A DNA stretch of 36,397 nt from Verrucomicrobiota bacterium (GTDB lineage: Bacteria; Verrucomicrobiota; Verrucomicrobiia; Limisphaerales; UBA1319). The position numbers and the translations under genes were made by a program. Of the stretch, positions 1 through 7,623 are shown in pieces. Positions within the stretch are counted from its first letter, which is position 1. Every line of letters starts with the position of its first letter. The DNA lies in the NCBI GenBank assembly GCA_022709905.1, contig JAKLHY010000071.1, positions 1 to 36,397 on the forward strand, read 5' to 3'. The notes below the pieces were generated by a model. That model was not told the DNA's origin, searched no databases, and worked only from the letters and a program-made list of their open reading frames with translations.

Positions 1-1762
1 TAATCTGGCCATGGCCGTGGCCTTTGTCACCCGCCAGCGGCCTAAACTGTGAAAAACCCTTCATGAATACGCGCTGGTAAAGAATGAGGGCCCGCCGATA
101 GGCATTGACGGCCTCATCGAACTGGCCCAAGCGCTGCCGGATGGCTCCAACGCGCCGGTTGGCATCGGCGATTCGGGCCTGCAATGTGTTATCATTGCCG
201 GTCTGTTGGGCCAATCGATCGTAAAATGGGAGCATCTCTTCCAGGAGAGTGGCGGCTTCCCTGGTCAGAATTGGTGAAGTGGGAACCTCGATAGTTTCGC
301 CGCTGGGACTCGTTATGGACAGTTGCGGGACAACGCGCATTCGAATCGGGGAAAGTCGTTCAAAAAGCCGGTCGAGGGCTTCAACGGCAAGTCCGGCATT
401 GGTTTCAGCCTTGGCACGCTCCAAAGCCTCTCCTTGCAGGGCATTTCTGGTGCGAATATAACCGGTGGACGCCACGACAGCGACCAAGACTAGGAGGAAG
501 AGCGTCGTGCCGGTGAGGGTGGCCAGGCTTTTGTTGCGGCAGCACCAACGCCCCATTCGTTCCACCGGCCCCGCGCGCCGCGCACGAATGGGCCGATCTT
601 CGAGGAAGCACCGCAAATCCTCTGCCAGTTCTCTGGCTGAGGGATAGCGATGGTCCGCATCATGGCTGCCGGCCTTGAGAATAATGGTCTCGAGATCGGG
701 CGGAATGGCCGGGCATGCAGTTCGCGGCCGGTCTGGCGGCCCTTGGGCAATACGCTGAATCAACCGACTTTGGTCGGTTTCCTCATAGGCCGGCCGCAAG
801 GCGATCAGTTCATACAGAGTCAGTCCAAGACTGTAGATGTCGCTCCGTTGGTCGGTTTTGCCGTTAAACTGCTCTGGCGGCATATAGCGCAGTGTGCCGA
901 CGACATCCCTGGAAAGTGAGACATCGTCAGATCGAGTCGCCTTGGCTAGACCAAAGTCGGTCAGCCACACGACGCCCTGTGCGCCCAGCAGCAGATTGGC
1001 GGGTTTAAGGTCGCGGTGTAACACGCCTTGGCTGTGCGCGTAGCTCAATGCCTCTGCCGCCTGCAACCCCATCCGCGCGACGTTACACCAGTAAGCCGGT
1101 CCGAGGCGTCCGGCCTGCCGGTCTTCCTCCCCGAGCAACTGCCGGACAGTGGTCGAGACTCTCGGCTGCTCGGGAGCGGCAGCGGCGTCCATCTCGGACG
1201 ATGGCGGATGGATTCCCCCCGGCTTGCGGACCGCTTTCACCAATTCGGCAATGACGGTGTCCAAACCGACGCCCTCGATATATTGCATGACGTAGTAGTG
1301 AAAGCCGTCTTGCTCACCAACGCCGAAGACCTCGACGATGTTGGTGTGGTGGAGGTTGGCGGCAATGCGAGCCTCGCGCTCGAATCGCTTGAGATGCCTT
1401 TCGTCCAGAAGCATTTGTCTGGGGAGGACCTTCACAGCCACCCGCCGCCCCAGGGACTCCTGTTCCGCCTCAAAGACAACCCCCATGCCCCCTCGCCCGA
1501 TTTCCCGGATGAGCCGGAAATCGCCCAGTCGATCCAGTTGTGCTGGCCCAAGAGTCGCGCGCCCACCGCTGCTGCGTGCTTGGTGTGCCTTCAACCGCTC
1601 GGTCATGGCGATGGTGGGAAACAGATCGCGGATTTCCTGCGCCAGCGCGGGATGCTGTTCGGCGTAATCCTCGATCGATGGATGCTGACCTTGACGCAAC
1701 CGGTCCATGTAGTCGGCGGCAAGCAACTCCAGAGGATCGCGGTCTGTGTTTGCGTCAGGCAT
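1..1762 (-). CDS. Transmembrane Ser/Thr protein kinase (3' end cut by window edge)
   Basis: Translating the minus strand from ATG at 1762 gives 587 codons with no stop before the window edge, so the C-terminus is missing. An N-terminal helical region (1-80) precedes a Hanks-type kinase domain (about 82-390). Visible motifs are the glycine loop IGRGGMGVVFEAE (88-100), ATP-binding K111, HRDLKPANLLL with catalytic D251, DFGLAK (269-274) and the MPPEQ substrate loop (294-298), so it should be active. An insert of about 45 residues (near 176-220) sits between the hinge and the helix before HRD, as is common in Planctomycetes/Verrucomicrobia kinases. One membrane helix lies at about 412-433, followed by an outer region with TPR-like helices (RIADANRRVGAIRQRLGQFD onward). 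It starts 61 bp downstream of the ECF sigma gene on the same strand, so it is probably co-transcribed with it. No strong Shine-Dalgarno (SD) sequence is seen. Confidence 0.93.
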   Translation of the reverse strand, partial: MPDANTDRDPLELLAADYMDRLRQGQHPSIEDYAEQHPALAQEIRDLFPTIAMTERLKAHQARSSGGRATLGPAQLDRLGDFRLIREIGRGGMGVVFEAEQESLGRRVAVKVLPRQMLLDERHLKRFEREARIAANLHHTNIVEVFGVGEQDGFHYYVMQYIEGVGLDTVIAELVKAVRKPGGIHPPSSEMDAAAAPEQPRVSTTVRQLLGEEDRQAGRLGPAYWCNVARMGLQAAEALSYAHSQGVLHRDLKPANLLLGAQGVVWLTDFGLAKATRSDDVSLSRDVVGTLRYMPPEQFNGKTDQRSDIYSLGLTLYELIALRPAYEETDQSRLIQRIAQGPPDRPRTACPAIPPDLETIILKAGSHDADHRYPSARELAEDLRCFLEDRPIRARRAGPVERMGRWCCRNKSLATLTGTTLFLLVLVAVVASTGYIRTRNALQGEALERAKAETNAGLAVEALDRLFERLSPIRMRVVPQLSITSPSGETIEVPTSPILTREAATLLEEMLPFYDRLAQQTGNDNTLQARIADANRRVGAIRQRLGQFDEAVNAYRRALILYQRVFMKGFSQFRPLAGDKGHGHGQI

Positions 1763-1823
1763 ACTATGTATCATCTGAAATCCATCACTGGTGATTCTGC
1801 ACTCAACGCTCGCGTTTCGGCTT

Positions 1824-2459
1824 TCATGCCTGCAGTTCCGGCATCCTGGCCAGGATTTCCTTCAGCCGCCGCAGTGCCCGCACGTAGCGGATGCTGGCCG
1901 CTTTCTGCTCGATACCGAGCGTCTCGGCCACCTCGCTGTTGGTCAATTCCTCGAAATGCCGCAGCGCCAGCACCTCGCGGTCGATTGGATCCATTTGTTC
2001 GATCGCGGTCTGCACCAACGTGAGGACATCAGCTCGCGCTGCCGCGCCACTCGGCGAGGTAAAAGCGCCGACCAATTGAATAGCGACCGAGGCCGATGTC
2101 GCTTGCGCGTACGGAGTCCCGTCCAGGCTGACCTCGCGGGCGGCGTCCCTCCTCTGCGCTCCGAGGTGCTGTCGATGCAGGTCCACGAGTGTTTGATTCA
2201 CGATCATCCGCAACCAGATGAACGGCGAGGTGGCTGAGCTTTCCACGTAATGTCCCAAGCGCTGCCTCGCGGCCAGGAACGCCTCCTGCAGAACATCCTC
2301 CGGCTCCAATCGCCCCCGCAGCGGCTCAGCCAGCCGAAAGTGAATGATCCGCCAAAGACGTTCGTGTTCTCGAGAGAACAACTCGGCCAGCGCTTGCACA
2401 TCACCGCCCCGAAGTCGGCGCTCAAGCTCCTCCATCCCGACGCTGGTCTTGCTGGTCAT
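1824..2459 (-). CDS. ECF-type RNA polymerase sigma factor
   Basis: A 211-residue sigma-70 family protein with the two-domain ECF layout. Region 2 is at about 20-90 (ALAELFSREHERLWRIIHFR, then LEPEDVLQEAFLAA) and region 4 at about 150-205 (LDPIDRE-type helix, then HFEELTNSEVAETLGIEQKA, a helix-turn-helix for the -35 box). It resembles the long-linker ECF groups of Planctomycetes and Verrucomicrobia that sit beside Ser/Thr kinases. The next gene on this strand is such a kinase, 61 bp away, so phosphorylation-linked control is likely; that is inference from context, since no anti-sigma factor is present. Start ATG at 2459 was chosen because it gives a complete region 2; no clear promoter was identified upstream. 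Confidence 0.93.
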   Translation of the reverse strand: MTSKTSVGMEELERRLRGGDVQALAELFSREHERLWRIIHFRLAEPLRGRLEPEDVLQEAFLAARQRLGHYVESSATSPFIWLRMIVNQTLVDLHRQHLGAQRRDAAREVSLDGTPYAQATSASVAIQLVGAFTSPSGAAARADVLTLVQTAIEQMDPIDREVLALRHFEELTNSEVAETLGIEQKAASIRYVRALRRLKEILARMPELQA

Positions 2460-2567
2460 GCCAGTTTGTCATGATGGTTAAAACGCATAAGCCAAACCAT
2501 TTTCTACCATAAGAGGGGTGAAGATCAAATCTTTCGGACTGAACGCATGCAAGATTTCTAAAGCTTA

Positions 2568-2697
2568 GGGTCTGTTCAAAAATAACTTCGGGTTTTGGCG
2601 GGAGCGCCACCGGGCCAGATGCGAGGCGGGTGGGCGGGAGTGTATCCTCTGCGATACTCGACTGCCCACCCAACGACGCAGATGGCCCGGTGACGCT
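2568..2697 (+). repeat. Palindromic mobile repeat, copy 1 (left half only)
   Basis: The first 30 bases (2568-2597) match the left terminal repeat of the complete copy at 24985 closely. Nested inverted repeats follow: CACCGGGCCA (2608-2617) pairs perfectly with TGGCCCGGTG (2683-2692), and GGGTGGGC (2628-2635) pairs perfectly with GCCCACCC (2664-2671). The apex carries the core GGAGTGTATCC-3 nt-GCGATACTCGAC (2637-2662), identical to the other copies outside the 3-nt spacer. Similarity stops near 2697; the second hairpin and right terminal repeat are absent. The left flank is TTA rather than TAA. The broken secreted-protein gene starts immediately after the breakpoint. Confidence 0.85.
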
Positions 2698-4894
2698 TTC
2701 AGGTTCCGATTTCCAAGTGGTCGAGGTCCAGCTTAACTGCAACGGGACGCTGAGCCTGACTTGGGGGGACAAGGTGGTTTACCGCGATCTGAACCTGCCC
2801 GGCTATACTTACGTCAATGGACAGTTCGCCTTTGGCGCCCGAACTGGCGGTTCGACCGCCAAACAAGCGATAACCCAGTTGGGGATTAATACCACCGTGG
2901 CAGGGGAGGTGCAGCCAGCATCCATTACCACCCAGCCGCAGAATCAGACGGCCGATGAACACCAGTCGGTCACTTTCCATATTGGTTACGACGGCACCCC
3001 TCCCCTTTCACCTTTCAATGGTTCAAGAATGGCACCGCCATCCCGGATGCCACCGACAATTTCCTGACACTCCCCAATGTCGCCGCCACAGACCAGGGCA
3101 GCAAGTATAAGTGCACCGTCGCCAATACCACATCCGTCACCTCCCAGGAGGCAGTCCTCAACGTTAACGCCGATACCGCACCTCCCCTTGTGGCAAGCGT
3201 GGCAGGCTCTGCCGATTCGAAGCATGCGACCGTGGTTTTTTCGGAACCGGTAACGACCAGCAGCGCGCAGAATGTGAACAACTACAAGATCAATAACCTA
3301 ACGGTGACTGCGGCGGTATTGAACACCAATGACAACTTAAGGGTCCGTCAAGAAATAAGCTATACATTCGTTGCACTCAAATTGGCCTGGGGCAAGGCAC
3401 GAGGGAAGGAGTGTATCCGCAGCGATACTCGACCGACCGAGTAACGAAGCCCCGGGCCAATTTGAGTGCAACCCTCCGGGCGGCGGTGCTTCTTCACTCC
3501 GACGTCGTTGCTCGCTTCTTTCAGACCCACTGGGGGTATGCGCGTCGCTCGCGCCTCGTCGGAGCGAACAATCCCTCGCCGCGAATGTATAGCTCATTTT
3601 TTGACGGACCCTAACCGTCCTGCTCACTACCTCGGCCCAGGCCCCCTCCACACTCTACACCCTTACGATTAATAACATCCAGGATTCCTCCGCCGCCCGG
3701 AATACGATTGCGGCCAACACCCAAGTCACCTTCAAGAGTGAGGAGCTGAAGGTTGCAGGAGTCGGTGCCTTGCTGGGTCAGGACGAGAGCTCCTACGACG
3801 TCGGCGTCAACTTCAATTTGCCCTATAATCTGGCTTCGGCGACTCAAAAGGCCAATTATACCATATCGGCCGGCACCCTCACTGGAATAACCGCTTATGA
3901 GTCCGCCTCGGATGTGGTTCTGAAGGTGAATGGCCTCACCGTCGGCGGCAGTTACACGCTGACGGTTGCGAATGTGACCGATTCTGTGGGGAACCGCATG
4001 ACTGCCGTTACGGTGCCGTTCACGGTCTCGAGCATGAAGTGGGGAGTGGTTGGGGGCAATGAGCTGCAACTAGGCAATGGAGTGGTGGCAATTGGTGACA
4101 ATGGGTTTGACATATACAGTGATGGCCTCACGGAGTGGGGTAACTATGACGAGGCTGCGTTTGTGTATGAACAGATCACCGGCGATTTCGACAAAAAGGT
4201 GCGAGTGGAATACCAGGATCCATCGAGCCAATGGGCCCGGGCAGGCCTCATCGTGCGGGACGTCACCAACATCGGTATCGACCGGGCCTCGCAAGTCGGC
4301 AGTGATTTCAGCACGCCGCCTTTCAATGGCCTGGCGGGACGCTACCAAAAGGTTCATGTCAATCCGGTGACGACCGTGATGGGCACAGCGGGGAATAACA
4401 GCTGGGAAGGCAATCGACGTCTGATCACCGGCGGTCCGACCACGACCGCGGGCATGAGTGGAACACCCCAGTATCCCCACGCCTGGTGCCGCCTGCAGCG
4501 TGTCGGCCAAGCCTTCACCATCTATCGGAGCAACGACGGCCAAACCTGGTCGCGGCTTGGAGCCACGACGTGGGGCGCCGATGCCTCCACCGACAAAAAA
4601 ACGATGCCGGACACCGTCTATGTCGGTTTGGAGTATTCGCCGGAAAATGTCAATATTCCGAATGAGGCTCAGCACCGCATGTTTCTCGCCAAGTTCCGAG
4701 AGTACGGGGACACATTCCCAACGACACCCCAATTGACCGCCGAACGCACCGCCACCGGCTTGAAGATCACCTACACTGGGACGCTACAATCTACCTCAAA
4801 CATCCCGGGAGCATGGACCGATGTGGTGGGTGCCACGAGTCCTTATGTGGCGGCCACCACCGGCAACCCGATGTTCTATCGGGCAAAAAAATAG
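2698..4894 (+). pseudogene. Broken secreted Ig/lectin-type surface protein gene
   Basis: Three lesions are visible. The 5' end is missing and the reading frame begins inside repeat copy 1, with no native start or signal peptide. A frameshift lies in the C/T run around 3001-3008: the frame ending HIGYDGTP resumes one frame over as PFTFQWFKNG. A complete 271-bp repeat occupies 3341-3611. Removing the repeat and one TAA rejoins GACAACTTA with ACCGTCCTG in frame, and the frame then runs to the stop at 4894. The order of regions is a lectin-like beta domain (2700-2910), an Ig-like domain (2925-3170), a fibronectin/Big-like domain (3180-3740), another beta domain (3760-4030), a LamG/DUF1349-like module with NGLAGRYQ and WCRLQRVGQAF (4040-4710), and a C-terminal module ending in FYRAKK, as in many verrucomicrobial exported proteins. 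Function unknown; probably surface glycan binding. Confidence 0.85.
3341..3611 (+). mobile_element. Palindromic MITE-like element, copy 2 (complete, 271 bp)
   Basis: The 30-bp ends (3341-3370 and 3582-3611) are inverted repeats matching 28 of 30, beginning GGGTCCGTCAA. TAA flanks both sides (3338-3340 and 3612-3614), as expected of a 3-bp target duplication. Inside are two hairpin arms. In arm A, 18 bases at 3370-3387 pair perfectly with 3455-3472, with the conserved core at 3408-3433. In arm B, 3493-3504 pairs with 3557-3568 (11 of 12), around a conserved apex with TCAGA and GGGTAT. No transposase is encoded, so movement would need an enzyme supplied in trans. It interrupts the pseudogene described at 2698-4894. 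Confidence 0.9.
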
Positions 4895-5231
4895 CCCCGG
4901 ACAGCGTTTTGCAAGGCGCCCGCCTCAGGCTCATCGACAATACGTCGATCCGACGTCTCGTCTGAAGCGGTCGCCAACCCCCGCCGTGGATTTCGATGAC
5001 GATAGGCGCGGGCTACTCCGACTTGACCAGGGAGAAATCGAGCATTCACGAGCGCGGTATAGGAAGATCGATCCTCGACTTTAAGGTAGGGCAGTTGGCT
5101 ACGGTCCAAACGCCGTTTGAGGCGACCTCGTAAGGTTTACATCAGACCTTCTGTAGAAACTCGCGCTGGCTTTCCGTTCATCTCCTTGGAGCTGAAAACC
5201 GACAGTGAATATCGTCGATCAAATGAGATTT
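4895..5231. other. Intergenic stretch, nothing recognised
   Basis: These 337 bases lie between the end of the broken surface-protein gene and the LTxxQ/PEBP gene. I see no convincing open frame, RNA gene, repeat copy or terminator. A promoter for the downstream gene presumably lies here. TTGGAG at 5186-5191 is the best SD-like sequence and would suit the alternative GTG start at 5205. Confidence 0.5.
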
Positions 5232-7418
5232 ATGAAAGCGAAAGTCATGATCCTTGCGTTGGCGCTCGGCGCCTGGCCTTTTTTCCTCACCGCCCAAGAC
5301 GGATATCCGCCTCGCGCCGGGCAACGTCCACCCTCGCACGAAGGCGGCCCCGGCGGCGAGCGTGCCGGGAACAGGCCAGGCCCGGACGAGACACTCACCG
5401 ATGCGCAAAAGGTGAAGGTGAGGACCATCCTCTCGAAGTACGATGCGAACGCGCTCACGGCCGAAACGGCCAGAGCTATCCACGAGGCGTTCCGCCAAGC
5501 GGGCTTGCGCGGCGGACCGGCGATGGCCGATACTATCAGCGCCGCCGGATTTGACCCCGACACACTGCGCGATCTCGCGCCGCCGCCAGGACAGACGCAA
5601 GACGGCAACGACCAGCAGGGCAGGCCGCCCAGGGGCAATGCCCACGCCGTCCGGCAGGGCAGCGATCCGGCTCAAGACATCCCGGAGCGTCGCAAGCCAC
5701 AAAGACGTCAGCCGAGCGGGCAAGGCGGCTACTCGGTGGAGCAGGCCGTTTCGGATCGGGCGCAGTTGAACACCATCGCTTTCGACGGCCTGGCTTTCCT
5801 GACGGGTGACTTTGGCTGCAACACCTTTCTGCCACCCGGCAAGGTGGCGGACTTCTGCGGCTTCCAATACATGCGCGACATAGACGAAAATCAACTGGGT
5901 CACAACACCTCGTTTGTCCCACGGGCGGCGAACAATGTCCTCTACATCCTGACCGACGAACAGAAGGCTCAGCTTGTCGCCCTTGCCATAGAGCAGGAGA
6001 AGCTGTTGACTGATTTTGCGCACAAACGCTTTCCGCTGATCCAAGCCTTCACCCGCCAGCTCGAAGGCAAGATTCCCGCCGGAAGTGCCGGCCTCAATCG
6101 CGAGGCCGTGATGAAATACACGGCGGAACTTTTCGAGATTGACGGGCTCCTGAGCTACCGGCGGGCCGAAGTCCTCGGCGGTATCGTCCGCTCGCTCACC
6201 GCCGAGCAAAAGGCGCATCTGGCCAAGATGATCTTCAATAACTCCGCCACCTGGCCGGAATTGAACGACCAGATTGACAAGCGCAGCCTGTCGCATACCG
6301 CCCATGTCGCCGTCATGACCTACGCCAGCGAGATGTTCAGTTGGTATGCCGGCAACGTGGAGGCGGACGTGTATTTCTGTCCCGAGCGGCACGCCACGTA
6401 TTTCGGCTCGTTCTACATGAAGGATATCCCGGCGATGGGCAACGCGAACTACTCCATCAGCACGTCCCTCACCGGCGACAGCGGCGAGGCGTTCCTGGCG
6501 GCATTGACCGACTCGCAACGGCGGCTTGTGACGAGCTTGGTGGACCAGCAACGGACGGACCTCAATGAGATTGTCAAGACGCGCCGTGCGATCGCGACTG
6601 AGCTGCGACGGTTCATGAAAGAGGCGTCGGTGGATAAGGAAAAGGTGATGGCGCTGTCAAAGCGTTACGGCGAACTGGACGGTGAAATCTCCTACTATTA
6701 CGCCATAGCCTTTGCGCAGGTGGCGAAGACGCTGTCTGCGGAACAGAAGGCCGCTTTGCTCAAGTTGAGGAATCTCGATGCCAAGTTCACCTGCAAAGGG
6801 GCCTACTTCTTCTCGCGGGCCATCAAGAGGCCCGAGATTCCCAATACGGATTTCCTCTTCACCGCAAGTGGCCCAGCCAAGTCAGCCTCCGTCACCGGCG
6901 TGGACGCACCCGCCGCCGCCAAGACCGGCTTCATGCTCCGCAGCCCTGCCGTGGCCGATGGCGGCCAGCTTCCGGTGGAATTCACCGGTGACGGCACGGG
7001 GGCCACGTTGCCGCTGGAATGGAGCGGCACGCCAGAGGACACGAAGAATCTCGCAGTTGTCATGCACCACCTGGATCCCGAAGGAAGAGCCAAGTGGTAT
7101 TGGATTCTCTACAATCTCCCGGCCAGCATCCGGAGCCTGCCCAAGAACGTGAGCGGCGTCGGCACTCTCGGCAACAACAGCATCAACGGCCGCACCGAAT
7201 ACGCCCCGCCACACTCGAAAGGGCCGGGAGCGAAGACCTACACGTACACGCTTTACGCCCTGTCGGCGCCCGTCAAACTTGACGTGCCGCCCCCCCAGGT
7301 GAGCCGTGAAGCGCTGCTGGCTGCCATGCGAGGCAACATCCTGGCAACAGCGGAGCTGCGGGTAGTTTATACGCGTTCGGAAGTCCCCGCCGGCCAAAAC
7401 GCTTTGTCCAGAAATTAG
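5232..7418 (+). CDS. Exported LTxxQ-repeat protein with C-terminal PEBP (YbhB-like) domain
   Basis: The 728-residue product begins with a signal peptide (MKAKVMILALALGAWPFFLT). Starts at GTG 5205 or ATG 5223 would only lengthen the n-region. Five segments with the LTxxQ pattern of CpxP/Spy-type periplasmic proteins occur near residues 54 (LTDAQK), 239 (LTDEQKAQLVAL), 322 (LTAEQKAHLAKM), 425 (LTDSQRRLV) and 500 (LSAEQKAALLKL), in a mostly helical region with a Gly/Pro/Arg-rich linker at about 110-180. Residues 567 to the end match the phosphatidylethanolamine-binding/Raf-kinase-inhibitor-like family (TIGR00481 type), with DGTGATLPLEWSG, WYWILYNLP and YTYTLYALS. Spy-type domains act as chaperones or stress sensors; bacterial PEBP domains have unclear ligands. 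The role of the combined protein is unknown. It stands alone between intergenic gaps. Confidence 0.85.
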   Translation: MKAKVMILALALGAWPFFLTAQDGYPPRAGQRPPSHEGGPGGERAGNRPGPDETLTDAQKVKVRTILSKYDANALTAETARAIHEAFRQAGLRGGPAMADTISAAGFDPDTLRDLAPPPGQTQDGNDQQGRPPRGNAHAVRQGSDPAQDIPERRKPQRRQPSGQGGYSVEQAVSDRAQLNTIAFDGLAFLTGDFGCNTFLPPGKVADFCGFQYMRDIDENQLGHNTSFVPRAANNVLYILTDEQKAQLVALAIEQEKLLTDFAHKRFPLIQAFTRQLEGKIPAGSAGLNREAVMKYTAELFEIDGLLSYRRAEVLGGIVRSLTAEQKAHLAKMIFNNSATWPELNDQIDKRSLSHTAHVAVMTYASEMFSWYAGNVEADVYFCPERHATYFGSFYMKDIPAMGNANYSISTSLTGDSGEAFLAALTDSQRRLVTSLVDQQRTDLNEIVKTRRAIATELRRFMKEASVDKEKVMALSKRYGELDGEISYYYAIAFAQVAKTLSAEQKAALLKLRNLDAKFTCKGAYFFSRAIKRPEIPNTDFLFTASGPAKSASVTGVDAPAAAKTGFMLRSPAVADGGQLPVEFTGDGTGATLPLEWSGTPEDTKNLAVVMHHLDPEGRAKWYWILYNLPASIRSLPKNVSGVGTLGNNSINGRTEYAPPHSKGPGAKTYTYTLYALSAPVKLDVPPPQVSREALLAAMRGNILATAELRVVYTRSEVPAGQNALSRN

Positions 7419-7476
7419 CATGAGACACCTCGCTAGCCCGGGGCAAACGAGCTTGGGAATCGCCCGACAACGTTTT

Positions 7477-7491
7477 GGACTGCGGCAGTCC
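7477..7491. repeat. Perfect 15-bp palindrome in intergenic DNA
   Basis: GGACTGC and GCAGTCC are separated by one G, in the 205-base gap before the giant gene; a GCGGC/GCCGC pairing extends nearby (7482-7499). It could be a binding site, a weak hairpin or a remnant of a dispersed repeat. Only one copy is present in this window, so no family can be claimed. Confidence 0.4.
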
Positions 7492-7623
7492 TCCGCCGCT
7501 TTGGGATTGCGGCGATCATGTGACGCGGACGGCGTACGGGATTTACATGAGCACCAGGGTCTCGCGCTTCAATAAATATCCAGTGTAGAAAACCAGCGCG
7601 ATTTGCCGTTCTTCCCCTTGGAC

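Noticed and set aside
1028..2023. Plus-strand open frame of 331 codons
   Set aside because: It is antisense to the kinase and sigma factor, which show clear family motifs on the minus strand; its translation resembles no protein family.
3371..3592. Short open frames inside the complete repeat at 3341-3611
   Set aside because: They differ between copies, follow the inverted repeats and show no protein-like pattern.
5178..6551. Minus-strand open frame of 457 codons
   Set aside because: Shadow of the LTxxQ/PEBP gene caused by GC-rich codon use; no recognisable motifs.
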